Shown one piece after another: positions 1 to 8,803 of a DNA stretch of 55,937 nt. The DNA lies in NCBI GenBank assembly GCA_945865545.1, contig CAMBEQ010000014.1, forward strand, positions 1-55,937, given 5' to 3'. Within the stretch, counting starts at the first letter, position 1. Every line of letters begins with the position of its first letter. This DNA comes from Sediminibacterium ginsengisoli (lineage in GTDB: Bacteria > Bacteroidota > Bacteroidia > Chitinophagales > Chitinophagaceae). Under the pieces are notes generated by a model. The model searched no databases. It was not told where the DNA came from and saw only the letters and a program-made list of their open reading frames with translations. Made by a program: the position numbers and the translations under genes.

Positions 1-834
1 ATAATCATTTCAGATGACAGCCTCAACAATTCAGTTAAAGATTTAATTTTAAATTATAATAGTGTATTAAATATTCATTATTTTAAAAACACCCCATCTT
101 TAGGGACCCCAGCAAATTGGAATTTTGCCATTTCAAAAGCAAATGGGAATTGGATTAAAATAATGCATGATGACGATTGGTTTGCAAATGAAAATAGTCT
201 TTCCATTTTCGCTGAAAATATAAATTTAGATACAAAATTCATATTTTGTCCCTATAATAATTTTATAGAAAAAAATGGTAATTATCAACTTCAAGAACCA
301 TCTATAAAATTTAAAAAAAGAGTTCTTAGAAATCCAATGATTTTAATTGCAAAAAACGAAATTGGTCCTCCAAGTGTAACGTTATTTCATAAATCAATAA
401 CGGAAAAATATGACGACAGATTAAAATGGCGTGTCGATCAAGAGTATTATATTAGAATTATCAAACAATTGGGTGATTTCAAAGTTATTGATACTCCATT
501 AATAAATATAGGAGTAAGTGAAAGTCAAGTAACAAATTCTTGTATTAACATTCCTGAAGTAGAAATTCCAGAATTAGGAATTATTTTAAATAAATTTGGG
601 GTTTCTTTTCTAGAAAATATAATAGTATATGATGCAGTTTGGAGAATACTTAGAAATTCTAAAATAAATTCAAAAGATAAATTATACATATATAGTAAAA
701 ATGAATGGCCTAAAGTGATAATTAATATGATAAAAAATCAATCTTTATTACCGTATTTTATTATTAAAATTGGGCCAGTATCTAAACTGTTGATGATCGT
801 TTCTTATTTAATTAATAAAAATCTTCTAAAATAA
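1..834 (+). CDS. Family 2 glycosyltransferase, 5' truncated
   Basis: This is a GT-A-fold sugar transferase cut by the left edge of the window; the frame is open from base 1. The visible part starts inside the nucleotide-binding half (IISDDS) and continues through NWNFAISKANGNW to an acidic metal-binding cluster, HDDDW, at residues 56-60 of the visible part. This layout is typical of GT2 enzymes that use nucleotide-sugar donors. About 30 N-terminal residues are probably missing. An ATG at base 163 exists, but starting there would remove the donor-binding half, so it is not the true start. The stop lies 6 bp before the next glycosyltransferase, so the two are probably co-transcribed. Role inferred: adding one sugar to a surface polysaccharide on the cytoplasmic face. 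Donor and acceptor cannot be told. Confidence 0.85.
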   Translation: MIISDDSLNNSVKDLILNYNSVLNIHYFKNTPSLGTPANWNFAISKANGNWIKIMHDDDWFANENSLSIFAENINLDTKFIFCPYNNFIEKNGNYQLQEPSIKFKKRVLRNPMILIAKNEIGPPSVTLFHKSITEKYDDRLKWRVDQEYYIRIIKQLGDFKVIDTPLINIGVSESQVTNSCINIPEVEIPELGIILNKFGVSFLENIIVYDAVWRILRNSKINSKDKLYIYSKNEWPKVIINMIKNQSLLPYFIIKIGPVSKLLMIVSYLINKNLLK

Positions 835-840
835 ATTAAA

Positions 841-1845
841 TTGAAATTATCAGTTATCATAGTAAATTATAAATCAGCTAATTATATTTTAGATTGTTTA
901 AATTCTGCTGCTCAATTTGAATCTTATAAAGAATTTGAATGGATCGTGATTGACAACGCCTCAAATGATAATAGTAAAGAGACTATATGCAATGCCTATC
1001 CAAATGTTATTTGGCAGGATATGGGATACAATGCTGGATTTGCTAGAGCAAATAATAAAGGGATTGAAATTTCAACGGGAGGTGCCGTTTTATTGTTAAA
1101 TCCAGATACTATCATTATTAAAGATGCAATTAAAACATGCTATACAAAATTGGCAAAATCAAATTTAATGGCATCTGGTGTTCAAATGCTAAACCCGGAT
1201 TTAACCCCTCAAATTTCAGGTAGTAATTTCATGAAAGGTGGCTTGAATCATTTATTACCATTACCCTATTGGGGAAGTTTTCTTAAATTAATAGCAAACT
1301 TAATTAGATTATCTAAACCAAGTATTGCCATAGCAAAATCAGAAGAAAATGTCGATTGGGTAAGTGGTGCATTCTTGATGGTAAAAAAAGATATAATACA
1401 AAAAGCAGGAAAGATGGATGAAGATTTTTTTTTATACGCTGAAGAAGTAGAATGGTGCAGTAGATTAAGGAAATATGGGAAAATAAGTTTGTATGGCGAT
1501 ATTAATATCATTCATATTATGGGTGAAATAATTAGCAAAAATAGTTTGTCAAATGATAAATCATACACCAACCTGTTTGATAAAAAAGGCCTTCAACTTA
1601 TACTAAGTAATCATGTAAGAATAAGAAAACAATATGGAATATTTTGGTTTTTAGTCCAATTAATAAATTACTCCATAGCAGTGCCAGTATATTTTATTGC
1701 AAGTTTTGTTATGCAACTATTAAAATTTAAAGACCCTTTTTCAGAATTCCAAAATGCATTTAAACTATCAAAAAACGTAGCCGTAATTTGGAGTAACTCA
1801 TTAATAATCATTAGAAACAAACCACATTTCTACAAAGTTCTTTAA
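841..1845 (+). CDS. Family 2 glycosyltransferase, rhamnosyltransferase-like
   Basis: A 334-aa GT2 enzyme resembling WbbL/RfbN-type rhamnosyltransferases. Visible marks are the N-terminal LSVIIVNYKSANYI strand, the IDNASNDNS nucleotide-binding loop, LLLNPDT at the metal-binding position, and the acceptor-side FFLYAEEVEWCSRLR block near residues 197-211, typical of this subgroup. A hydrophobic stretch near residues 269-290 suggests membrane association. The start is a TTG at 841; no ATG is nearby and the TTG places the conserved beta strand right at the N terminus. It follows the truncated glycosyltransferase by 6 bp. Its stop lies 2 bp from the stop of the convergent gene on the minus strand. 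Sugar specificity is not visible. Confidence 0.88.
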   Translation: MKLSVIIVNYKSANYILDCLNSAAQFESYKEFEWIVIDNASNDNSKETICNAYPNVIWQDMGYNAGFARANNKGIEISTGGAVLLLNPDTIIIKDAIKTCYTKLAKSNLMASGVQMLNPDLTPQISGSNFMKGGLNHLLPLPYWGSFLKLIANLIRLSKPSIAIAKSEENVDWVSGAFLMVKKDIIQKAGKMDEDFFLYAEEVEWCSRLRKYGKISLYGDINIIHIMGEIISKNSLSNDKSYTNLFDKKGLQLILSNHVRIRKQYGIFWFLVQLINYSIAVPVYFIASFVMQLLKFKDPFSEFQNAFKLSKNVAVIWSNSLIIIRNKPHFYKVL

Positions 1846-1847
1846 AC

Positions 1848-2804
1848 TTAATTGTTAAACACTTTTTTACTAAAGGTTAAAAATTTATCTATAAATCTTA
1901 ATGGAGTTCTTGGCAATATGGAAATTAAAATGGCAATTAAACTCCATATTTTTGAAGTTGATTTATTCAATAATATCTTATTAAATACTATATAATTATA
2001 ATCTCCATTTAATCTGTGTAAAATTAATTTATTAAAAATTCTCCAAGGTTCTTTTGATGTAACCTTTTGTTTTGAAATTTCACTTATAGATTGAAAAGAC
2101 CAAATAAGTTTTGGCCACTTGAACATCCAAATTTCAAAACTCCTTTCAACCCATTGCGCATTGCCATATCTAATAATTATTAATGGCTCGGCCACTATAA
2201 TACAATTTCCAGGCATATGTTTTTGAAAAATTACACCTAAATGTATAAACTCAGTACCATAATAATTTTCTTTATTTCTTTCAGCCCATATTTTTCTATT
2301 GATAATTACCGCCCCAATAAAAGATAAATAATTAATAGTATTTTCAAAAAAAATATTAAAATCACCTTCACTATATACTATGTTATTTTTAATATTTAAT
2401 TTAGACTTAACTATTTTCTTTTTCAAATCTATATCTCTCACTTCCGAGTTGATAACAATTAAATTAGTTTCCTCTGAAATTAAGTTAAGTATTTTAGCTA
2501 CCGCACCTTTCTTTATAATATCGTCATCTGTAAAAAGCCAACACATTCCCCCAGAGGCATAACTAACTGCAATACTATAATCAAAATCAACTCCCCCTTT
2601 TTTGGATAATTTAAAATATTTTATATTCTCATGCTTAGTGCAATAATCCAATAGAACATCCTCTGTGTTATCGGTAGATGCCCCGTCAACAATAATTACC
2701 TCAACTTCATCATTTAAATTTTCTACAATACTATCTAAAGTATGGCCAATATATTGACATCTATTGTAAGTGGCAATACAAATTGAAAGTTTATAGTTTT
2801 TCAG
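1848..2804 (-). CDS. Family 2 glycosyltransferase with apparent CTG start
   Basis: A GT2 enzyme of about 318 aa. The only ATG/GTG/TTG start covering most of the frame is a TTG at 2651, which would delete the whole nucleotide-binding strand. The frame stays open upstream and encodes an ideal GT2 N terminus: LSICIATYNRCQYIG, then EVIIVDGASTDNTEDV with donor-binding Asp40, then FTDDD at residues 91-95. A CTG at 2804 stands where these proteins normally have Met (L-KNYKLSICIATYN) and an in-frame stop lies 15-18 bp upstream of it. ATA or ATT starts are possible but no ATG exists. The CTG lies 11 bp after the stop of the upstream methyltransferase gene, consistent with a cotranscribed polysaccharide operon. 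A sequencing error is an alternative. The start is less certain than the function. Confidence 0.75.
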   Translation of the reverse strand: MKNYKLSICIATYNRCQYIGHTLDSIVENLNDEVEVIIVDGASTDNTEDVLLDYCTKHENIKYFKLSKKGGVDFDYSIAVSYASGGMCWLFTDDDIIKKGAVAKILNLISEETNLIVINSEVRDIDLKKKIVKSKLNIKNNIVYSEGDFNIFFENTINYLSFIGAVIINRKIWAERNKENYYGTEFIHLGVIFQKHMPGNCIIVAEPLIIIRYGNAQWVERSFEIWMFKWPKLIWSFQSISEISKQKVTSKEPWRIFNKLILHRLNGDYNYIVFNKILLNKSTSKIWSLIAILISILPRTPLRFIDKFLTFSKKVFNN

Positions 2805-2815
2805 CTTTAATATTT

Positions 2816-3562
2816 TTAATTAATTTTATAAAACCATTTACGATTTACAAAAATGGTATTAATATAAGTATCTGCATATACTTCGTATCCAATTGATGTT
2901 AAAAATTCAATAATTTGATTGTCTTTTGGTTTAATATGGGTTTCACTGTAATCACAACTTTCCACACATATAACTGGAATGGGATAAGAATGGTAATCAA
3001 TTTCTTTTAATACATCCAAATCTAAGCCTTCAATGTCAATTGATAATAAATCAGGGTAATTAATAAAATTATTTCTTATTAAATCATTTATTTTTATTAA
3101 TGGTACATTAATAGTTTTTAATAACTTATTTACTCCTGATTTTAACCTCAAATCAGCCTCCTCTTTATTAAAAGTATTTATCGCTGGTTGATCAAAAATA
3201 TAAAATAAAGCTTCTTTACTATCTGATACTGAAACTCCAGCATGTATGATATTATCTAATCCTCTTCGCTTTTGAATTAGCTTCACTAAATCAATATCAG
3301 CTTCTACACAGGTTCCCTTTGACCCATTTTTATAGAACCAATAAGTATTGTTATTTAAAGTTGGCTTATTGGTGCCTAAATCCAAATACTCTATCACCTT
3401 TTTCCCATAATCAAAAAATAAAAACCTTAAAATTGCATCTTCTCCTGCTTGAGAATAAGAAACATTTTTTATTTGAAATCTTAAATTATTAATAAAAAAA
3501 ATGACCTTATCAAAAACAGGTACAAACTTTAGAAAATTAATAATTTTATACATTTTATACAT
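2816..3562 (-). CDS. FkbM family SAM-dependent methyltransferase
   Basis: A 248-aa FkbM-type methyltransferase. It shows SQAGEDAILRFLF near the N terminus, EYLDLGTNKP as the SAM-binding glycine-rich segment, CVEADIDLVKLIQ with the acidic residue that binds the SAM ribose, and PDLLSIDIEGLDLDVLKEI, the signature late motif of the family. FkbM enzymes usually O-methylate sugars or hydroxyls on natural products and surface glycans, so methylation of a residue of the neighbouring polysaccharide is the likely job. Two in-frame ATGs (3562 and 3553) lie in a 9-bp tandem repeat, so the N terminus is MYKMYKI or MYKI. It sits 14 bp downstream of the SDR gene on the same strand. Confidence 0.85.
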   Translation of the reverse strand: MYKMYKIINFLKFVPVFDKVIFFINNLRFQIKNVSYSQAGEDAILRFLFFDYGKKVIEYLDLGTNKPTLNNNTYWFYKNGSKGTCVEADIDLVKLIQKRRGLDNIIHAGVSVSDSKEALFYIFDQPAINTFNKEEADLRLKSGVNKLLKTINVPLIKINDLIRNNFINYPDLLSIDIEGLDLDVLKEIDYHSYPIPVICVESCDYSETHIKPKDNQIIEFLTSIGYEVYADTYINTIFVNRKWFYKIN

Positions 3563-3576
3563 TTTATATTATATAA

Positions 3577-4482
3577 TTAATTTATTCTTTGCTTTTTTAA
3601 TTCAGAATCTAACATCATATCAGCTAACTCATAAAAATTAGTCTTAGGCTCCCATCCTATTTTTTTTAATGTCTGTGGATTTGAAACTAATTCTTTATAG
3701 TCACTAATATATGATTCATTGAGACGGATATGATTTTCCCAATTTAAGTTTAACTTTTTGAATATATATTCAACCCACTCCTTTATAGTATATGATTTTC
3801 CACTTCCAATTACTGCTTCAAAAATGAGATCTTGATTTATCAACATCCATATAGCATTCATTAAATCTTTAGCGTAATTAAATTCTTTCTTTATTTCAAT
3901 ATCACCAATAACTAACTCCTCATTGCTTCCATTTTTAATTCTAACTGCATGAGCAACAATTTTTTGATTAATATGGCTTTCACCTCTTAATGGGCTATCG
4001 TGATTGAAAAAGTATCCTATATATACTTTAAGGCCAAATTTTTCTCGGAAATATCTTCCCATATGAACAGAATAAATTCTAGAAATTGAATAAGTAGAAG
4101 TTAAGTCAAATGGAGCTTTTTCGTCAATTGGAATTCCTTTATTTGTAAATTGTAATGCACTCCCAGATAAGAATATTTTTGTATTTGGAGAAAATAATCT
4201 CGCAGATTCTAAAATATTAATTGTCCCATTAGAAATTGCTTCATTGTTTTGGAATATATAGTCATGTCGAGTGGAAGATACAGCTGCAAAATGAAAAATG
4301 AAATCAGGAGTGTATAATTTTATATTTTCTTCTACAAATTCTCTATCACTAACGTCTCCAATTACATCACCAGAATTTCTTGATATTTTAATAACATTTA
4401 CACCAATATTTGTTAAAAGATCGCTTAAATAGAATCCATCTTGCCCACCAGAACCAAAAATTATTGCAACTTTTTTTTTCAT
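3577..4482 (-). CDS. GDP-mannose 4,6-dehydratase-like SDR
   Basis: A 301-aa extended short-chain dehydrogenase/reductase. The N-terminal FGSGGQDGFYLSDLL matches the NAD(P)-binding GxxGQDGxYL signature of GDP-mannose 4,6-dehydratases, and FIFHFAAVSS and IFLSGSA are the following conserved strands. The active-site region reads TYSISRIY: the catalytic Tyr is at 131 but the usual Lys (YxxxK) is Arg at 135. It is shorter than typical Gmd proteins (about 340-370 aa) and may be an epimerase, reductase or dehydratase acting on a nucleotide sugar for the surrounding glycan locus. The ATG start at 4482 is 9 bp after the stop of the upstream methyltransferase, so the genes are probably cotranscribed. 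Substrate is uncertain. Confidence 0.75.
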   Translation of the reverse strand: MKKKVAIIFGSGGQDGFYLSDLLTNIGVNVIKISRNSGDVIGDVSDREFVEENIKLYTPDFIFHFAAVSSTRHDYIFQNNEAISNGTINILESARLFSPNTKIFLSGSALQFTNKGIPIDEKAPFDLTSTYSISRIYSVHMGRYFREKFGLKVYIGYFFNHDSPLRGESHINQKIVAHAVRIKNGSNEELVIGDIEIKKEFNYAKDLMNAIWMLINQDLIFEAVIGSGKSYTIKEWVEYIFKKLNLNWENHIRLNESYISDYKELVSNPQTLKKIGWEPKTNFYELADMMLDSELKKQRIN

Positions 4483-4491
4483 CTATGTGCT

Positions 4492-5721
4492 TTATACAAT
4501 TTCTATTTCAGGTAAAGGGAAAATAAACTTTCCCCCATTCGCAATGTAATCCTCTTCTCTAGACATAATACTATCTTTAAAATGCCATGGTAATACTAAA
4601 AAATAATCAGGATTCATTAGCTTAGCTTCTTTCTCAGATATGATTGGAATTTTAGTTCCAGGTGTAAATGAGCCAAATTTTTCTTCGTTTACTTCTGCAA
4701 TAAAAGGAATTTCATTAACAGTCAAACCGCAAAATTGCAATAGAACATTCCCCTTAGTGCTAGCGCCATAGCCAATTATCTTCTTCCCGTCTGCAACTAA
4801 TGCTTTTATTAAATCAGTGAAATTTTTTCTGTGGCGAAAAACCCTATCCGCAAATTCTAAATAAGGCTTGATGGTATCTAATCCCATTTCATTTTCTTGA
4901 TTTAACAACCAATTAATAATAGGCAAATTTGATTTATGTAATGAATTATTTTTCACTGCTGTTACTGCAAAGCTGCCACCGTTAATTGAATTCATTTGAA
5001 CGTCTAATACCCTTAAACCACATTCTTCCAGTAAGTTCTTTACAACCTTAAAAGAATAAAACTCTAAATGTTCGTGACAAATCGTATCATAACTATTAGT
5101 TCTTAGCATACTTGGCATATAACTTTGTTCGAAATGCCAAACCCCCTCTTCACTTAAGCACTCAAAAATATCCTTAACAAAGGCCTTTGGATCTTCTAAA
5201 TCATAAAACATTGCAATAGATGTAATAATTTTTGCTTTGTCGTTAGGAAAAATTGACTTGAATTTTTCAGATGTAAAAAAATCAGCTATCAAGCTTATAT
5301 CTTCTGTATAATATTGCTTAAACTTATTCCCAGTTGGATCAATGCCCACTTTCCTAAAATTCCCTTCATATGCCTTCAATGAAGTTGCATCATTACTCCC
5401 GATATCAATTACTAAATCACTAGAAGTTGGCTTTACTAAGTTTTCTAAAGTCTTGATTTTTTTCTGCAAATGTTTTACCATAGATGCATTCAAGCCAGAT
5501 CTGTACCCATAATTGTCGCCATACATTTCATCTAAACTATATGACTGTTTCATTTGTAGTAACCCACTATCTGAACACCATACAAGATCCACTGGCCCAA
5601 TGGTCACATTTTCATCTTTAGTTTTAGGAAAAACCCCTGTTAAATATTGTTCACCTAATGACAATACATCAATTAATTTTTCACTACCACTAATTCTGCA
5701 TTTTTTAATTTCTTTATACAA
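4492..5721 (-). CDS. NovU/TylCIII-like sugar C-methyltransferase family protein
   Basis: A 409-aa three-part protein of the sugar C-methyltransferase type (N-terminal zinc-type domain, central SAM Rossmann domain, C-terminal Methyltransf_14-like domain). The SAM-binding segment is VIDIGSNDATSLKAY near residue 105, the active-site His/Glu block is ICHEHLEFYS near 212, and the C-terminal domain contains GYGASTKGNVLLQ. The N-terminal metal site is altered: CRIS (residues 8-11) and CSDS each keep one Cys and have Ser where the second is expected. The start is TTG at 5721; no ATG is available upstream. In NovU/TylCIII the family C-methylates keto-deoxysugars on a TDP carrier, so a branched sugar in this polysaccharide is plausible. 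It is the first gene of the minus-strand operon reaching to 1848. Confidence 0.8.
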   Translation of the reverse strand: MYKEIKKCRISGSEKLIDVLSLGEQYLTGVFPKTKDENVTIGPVDLVWCSDSGLLQMKQSYSLDEMYGDNYGYRSGLNASMVKHLQKKIKTLENLVKPTSSDLVIDIGSNDATSLKAYEGNFRKVGIDPTGNKFKQYYTEDISLIADFFTSEKFKSIFPNDKAKIITSIAMFYDLEDPKAFVKDIFECLSEEGVWHFEQSYMPSMLRTNSYDTICHEHLEFYSFKVVKNLLEECGLRVLDVQMNSINGGSFAVTAVKNNSLHKSNLPIINWLLNQENEMGLDTIKPYLEFADRVFRHRKNFTDLIKALVADGKKIIGYGASTKGNVLLQFCGLTVNEIPFIAEVNEEKFGSFTPGTKIPIISEKEAKLMNPDYFLVLPWHFKDSIMSREEDYIANGGKFIFPLPEIEIV

Positions 5722-6060
5722 TTTATATATTTTAATTTATTAAAGAGATACGTTTAGATCTTTTCAATTGCCATAATATTTAATTTAATATTACAAATAA
5801 ATCTTACTATTTTACTTTTTGGAAAAAAATTATTTTAAGGCAATAAAATATTTAATACATTATTTAATTACAAAAATAGTGCTTTTTCTCTATAAAAAAG
5901 AGACATTTAAATTATATCGCTCTTGATAAATTCTACATACTAAATTAGCTATCAGCTACATTTTTTAGATGACTAATGAGACCCAATTACAAAAAATCTA
6001 AAAAAGCTAATCTTTGGCTAATTTATACGAAGGATTTATAATAAGCCCTATATTTGTTAA
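5722..6060. other. Divergent AT-rich intergenic region
   Basis: A 339-bp spacer between two divergently transcribed polysaccharide operons. I see no credible coding sequence or RNA gene. It is very AT-rich, with several A/T runs. A TAnnTTTG match (TATATTTG, 6049-6056) ends only 4 bp before the flippase ATG, and a TTTG at 6013-6016 is 32 bp upstream of it, too far for the usual 19-21 bp spacing. Promoters for both operons must lie here or just outside it. Confidence 0.6.
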
Positions 6061-7581
6061 ATGGGAATTATTCAAAAACAAGGCTTAAAATCTTCATTAG
6101 TAATAATGCTAGGCTTTGTAATAGGGGCATTTAATTTATTAGTGCTTTTTCCACTATTCTTCTCTAAGTCAGACCAAGGTTTAGTAAGGGCGATGATTGA
6201 TATTGGAGCCACTTTATCTATCTTTTGTACTTTAGGTACCCTGCCAGTGGTATATAAATTTTACCCCTTTTATAATCAATACTTGGGCCCTAAAAAAAAT
6301 GAATTGCCATTTATAACCTTATTAGTTAATTTAATTGGTTTTGGACTTATATTAATTATTGGATGGCAAGAAAAAGATTTTATTATAAGGAAATTAGGTA
6401 AATCACCCAATCTAGCCGTTTACTTTAATTACGTATACCCTTATACTTTTTTTCTTTTACTATTTTTCTGGTTAGAAAGCTTTGCTTGGGGTCTACAAAA
6501 AGGGGTAGTTACAAATTTCTTAAAAGAAACAGTGGTTCGAATTTTAACCACTATTCTAATATTAGCTTTTGGCTTTAATTTTATAAGCTTCCCCACCTTT
6601 ATTGCACTATTCAGTGGCATTTATTTAATACCCGTGCTTATTTTACTTTTTACAATAATACAAACTAAAGAATGGAGTATTAAAAATTTTAAAATTAGTA
6701 GTGTTACTAGAAGATTAAAAGGAAGGATGATTAATTTTGCACTGTTTGTATTTGCTGGTCAATTTTTTAATTTATTAGCCAAAACAAATGATACTTTCTT
6801 AATATTTGGGCTTCGCGGATTAAGTGATACGGGGATTTTTGCCATTGCTACTTACGTATCTGCAATCCTAGAAATCCCGCAACGTAGTTTAAATGCCATT
6901 GCCATTCCCGTTTTAGCAGAGTCTTGGAAAAATAAAGATATGGCCAACATCAAACATATTTACCATAAAAGTGTTTCTAATTTATTAGCTATTGGGCTAT
7001 TGTTATTTGGACTAATATGGTTAAATATTGCCAACTTAGTTGCTTTTTTAAATTGGATTAGTCATAATCAAGGCGGAGGATATGATGCTTTAACAAAACT
7101 AATTTTCATTTTAGGTTTAGCAAAATTAATTGATTTAGGCACGGGTGTCAATAGTCAAATTATTACCACTTCAAATTATTGGAAATTCGATTTTTACACC
7201 AATCTATTTTATATCATCTTATCGCTTCCTTTGAATTATTTTTTGATAAAAAATTACGGCTTAGAAGGATTGGCATTTTCTAATTTAGTGGCACTAACTT
7301 TATACAATAGCGTTCGATTTGGATTTTTAAATAAGAAATTTAACTTACAACCTTATACATGGAGACATGGTATTTTTCTTGTTTCTAGTATTGCACTTAT
7401 GCTTATTGTTCATCTTTTACCCATTGCTTCTAATTTTGTTACAAATATTCTTATTCAATCTTTAACATTCGGAATTTCTTTTTATCTATTAGCGAAATGG
7501 ATTAATCCTGCCCCCGAAGTACTTGACTTGCTTAACTCTTTATTCAAAAACAATTTATTCAGCTACTTCAAGAAAAAATAG
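6061..7581 (+). CDS. Wzx-type polysaccharide flippase
   Basis: A 506-aa inner-membrane protein of the MOP (MATE-like) exporter superfamily, with about a dozen or more long hydrophobic segments and a short cytoplasmic N terminus (MGIIQKQGLKSS) typical of Bacteroidota polysaccharide flippases. Such proteins move lipid-linked oligosaccharide units from the cytoplasmic to the periplasmic face of the membrane. The neighbourhood of glycosyltransferases and nucleotide-sugar enzymes supports this. The ATG at 6061 is chosen because the QKQGLKSSLV start is usual for these proteins and no earlier start fits. It is the first gene to the right of the divergent spacer; a 148-bp gap separates it from the epimerase genes. 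Confidence 0.85.
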   Translation: MGIIQKQGLKSSLVIMLGFVIGAFNLLVLFPLFFSKSDQGLVRAMIDIGATLSIFCTLGTLPVVYKFYPFYNQYLGPKKNELPFITLLVNLIGFGLILIIGWQEKDFIIRKLGKSPNLAVYFNYVYPYTFFLLLFFWLESFAWGLQKGVVTNFLKETVVRILTTILILAFGFNFISFPTFIALFSGIYLIPVLILLFTIIQTKEWSIKNFKISSVTRRLKGRMINFALFVFAGQFFNLLAKTNDTFLIFGLRGLSDTGIFAIATYVSAILEIPQRSLNAIAIPVLAESWKNKDMANIKHIYHKSVSNLLAIGLLLFGLIWLNIANLVAFLNWISHNQGGGYDALTKLIFILGLAKLIDLGTGVNSQIITTSNYWKFDFYTNLFYIILSLPLNYFLIKNYGLEGLAFSNLVALTLYNSVRFGFLNKKFNLQPYTWRHGIFLVSSIALMLIVHLLPIASNFVTNILIQSLTFGISFYLLAKWINPAPEVLDLLNSLFKNNLFSYFKKK

Positions 7582-7729
7582 CTCTAAAAGATATTAAAGA
7601 AATAAGAGCTATTAAATTACTATTCTATGCCTTAAGGGTCATATAAGAAGACTGATTTCCAGATTAATTTAAAAAATTTAATTATATTTGAATTGACTAG
7701 AAAATGTTAATTTCCATTAAACATACGCC

Positions 7730-8803
7730 ATGAATAATAGTACTGTATTAATTACCGGAGGATGTGGTTTTATAGGCTCCAATTTAGCAGTATTATTAAA
7801 AGAGAAATACCCTACTTATCGGGTAATATGCCTAGACAATTTAAAAAGAAGAGGCTCTGAATTAAACATAAGCAGATTAAAAGAAAATGGAATCGAATTC
7901 ATACATGGAGATATAAGGAATAAAGAAGATTTAGACCTCGATTTTGAACCTACATTTATTATAGATGCTGCTGCTGAACCCTCAGTAATAACCAGTAATG
8001 CATCTGCTTTGAATTATGTGCTAAATACCAATTTAAATGGCACTTTAAACACATTGGAACTTGCCTCAAAATGCAAGTCTAAAATAATATTTCTATCTAC
8101 TAGTCGAATTTACCCAATTGAATATTTAGACAAAATAAGCTATAATGAGAATGAATTAAGATTTTCTATAGCTGAAAAACAAGAACTACCTGGTATTACT
8201 ATCCATGGGGTTAATGAATCCTTCTTGTTAGATAAAGCTCGTTCCTTTTATGGTTATACTAAATTGGCTTCTGAATTAATATTACAAGAATATAGAGATT
8301 CTTATGATTTAAACTATGTAATTAACCGTTGTGGCGTAGTCGCAGGACCCTATCAAATGGGAAAAGTTGATCAAGGCGTTATAGCTTTATGGGTGGCAAA
8401 ACATTATTGGAAAAAAGAAATCAATTATATTGGATATGGAGGAACAGGAAAACAAGTAAGGGATGTTTTACATATTAATGATTTATTCGACCTAGTTGAT
8501 TATGAAATACATCATTTTAATACTGTTAATGGCAAAACTTTTAATGTAGGAGGTGGAACAAAATCTAGCACATCATTATTAGAACTAACTCAATTATGTC
8601 AAGAAATAACTGGGAATATCGTTAAATGCCACTCTATAAAAGATACCAGGAAAGGTGATATACCTATCTATATTACAGATAACACTTTAATAACCAATAG
8701 TACAAATTGGGCACCAAAAAAAGAGATGCATGCTATTGTATCTGATATCTATATATGGATTAAACAAAATGAGCAACTCTTAAAACCAATTCTTTCTATA
8801 TGA
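7730..8803 (+). CDS. NAD-dependent nucleotide-sugar epimerase, CDP-paratose epimerase-like
   Basis: A 357-aa extended SDR. It has the Rossmann motif [10 protein letters not shown] at residues 9-18, a GDIRN segment after beta-strand 3, DAAAEPSV after strand 4, STS at the catalytic Ser region, and an intact Tyr174-GYT-Lys178 active site. It most resembles CDP-paratose 2-epimerase/UDP-glucose 4-epimerase relatives that act on nucleotide-linked sugars. A 4-bp overlap (ATGA at 8800) couples it to the next SDR, and a DPM1-like glycosyltransferase follows, so the three look like one functional module. The substrate is unknown. The sugar donor for the terminal glycosyltransferase is a reasonable guess. 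Confidence 0.8.
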   Translation: MNNSTVLITGGCGFIGSNLAVLLKEKYPTYRVICLDNLKRRGSELNISRLKENGIEFIHGDIRNKEDLDLDFEPTFIIDAAAEPSVITSNASALNYVLNTNLNGTLNTLELASKCKSKIIFLSTSRIYPIEYLDKISYNENELRFSIAEKQELPGITIHGVNESFLLDKARSFYGYTKLASELILQEYRDSYDLNYVINRCGVVAGPYQMGKVDQGVIALWVAKHYWKKEINYIGYGGTGKQVRDVLHINDLFDLVDYEIHHFNTVNGKTFNVGGGTKSSTSLLELTQLCQEITGNIVKCHSIKDTRKGDIPIYITDNTLITNSTNWAPKKEMHAIVSDIYIWIKQNEQLLKPILSI

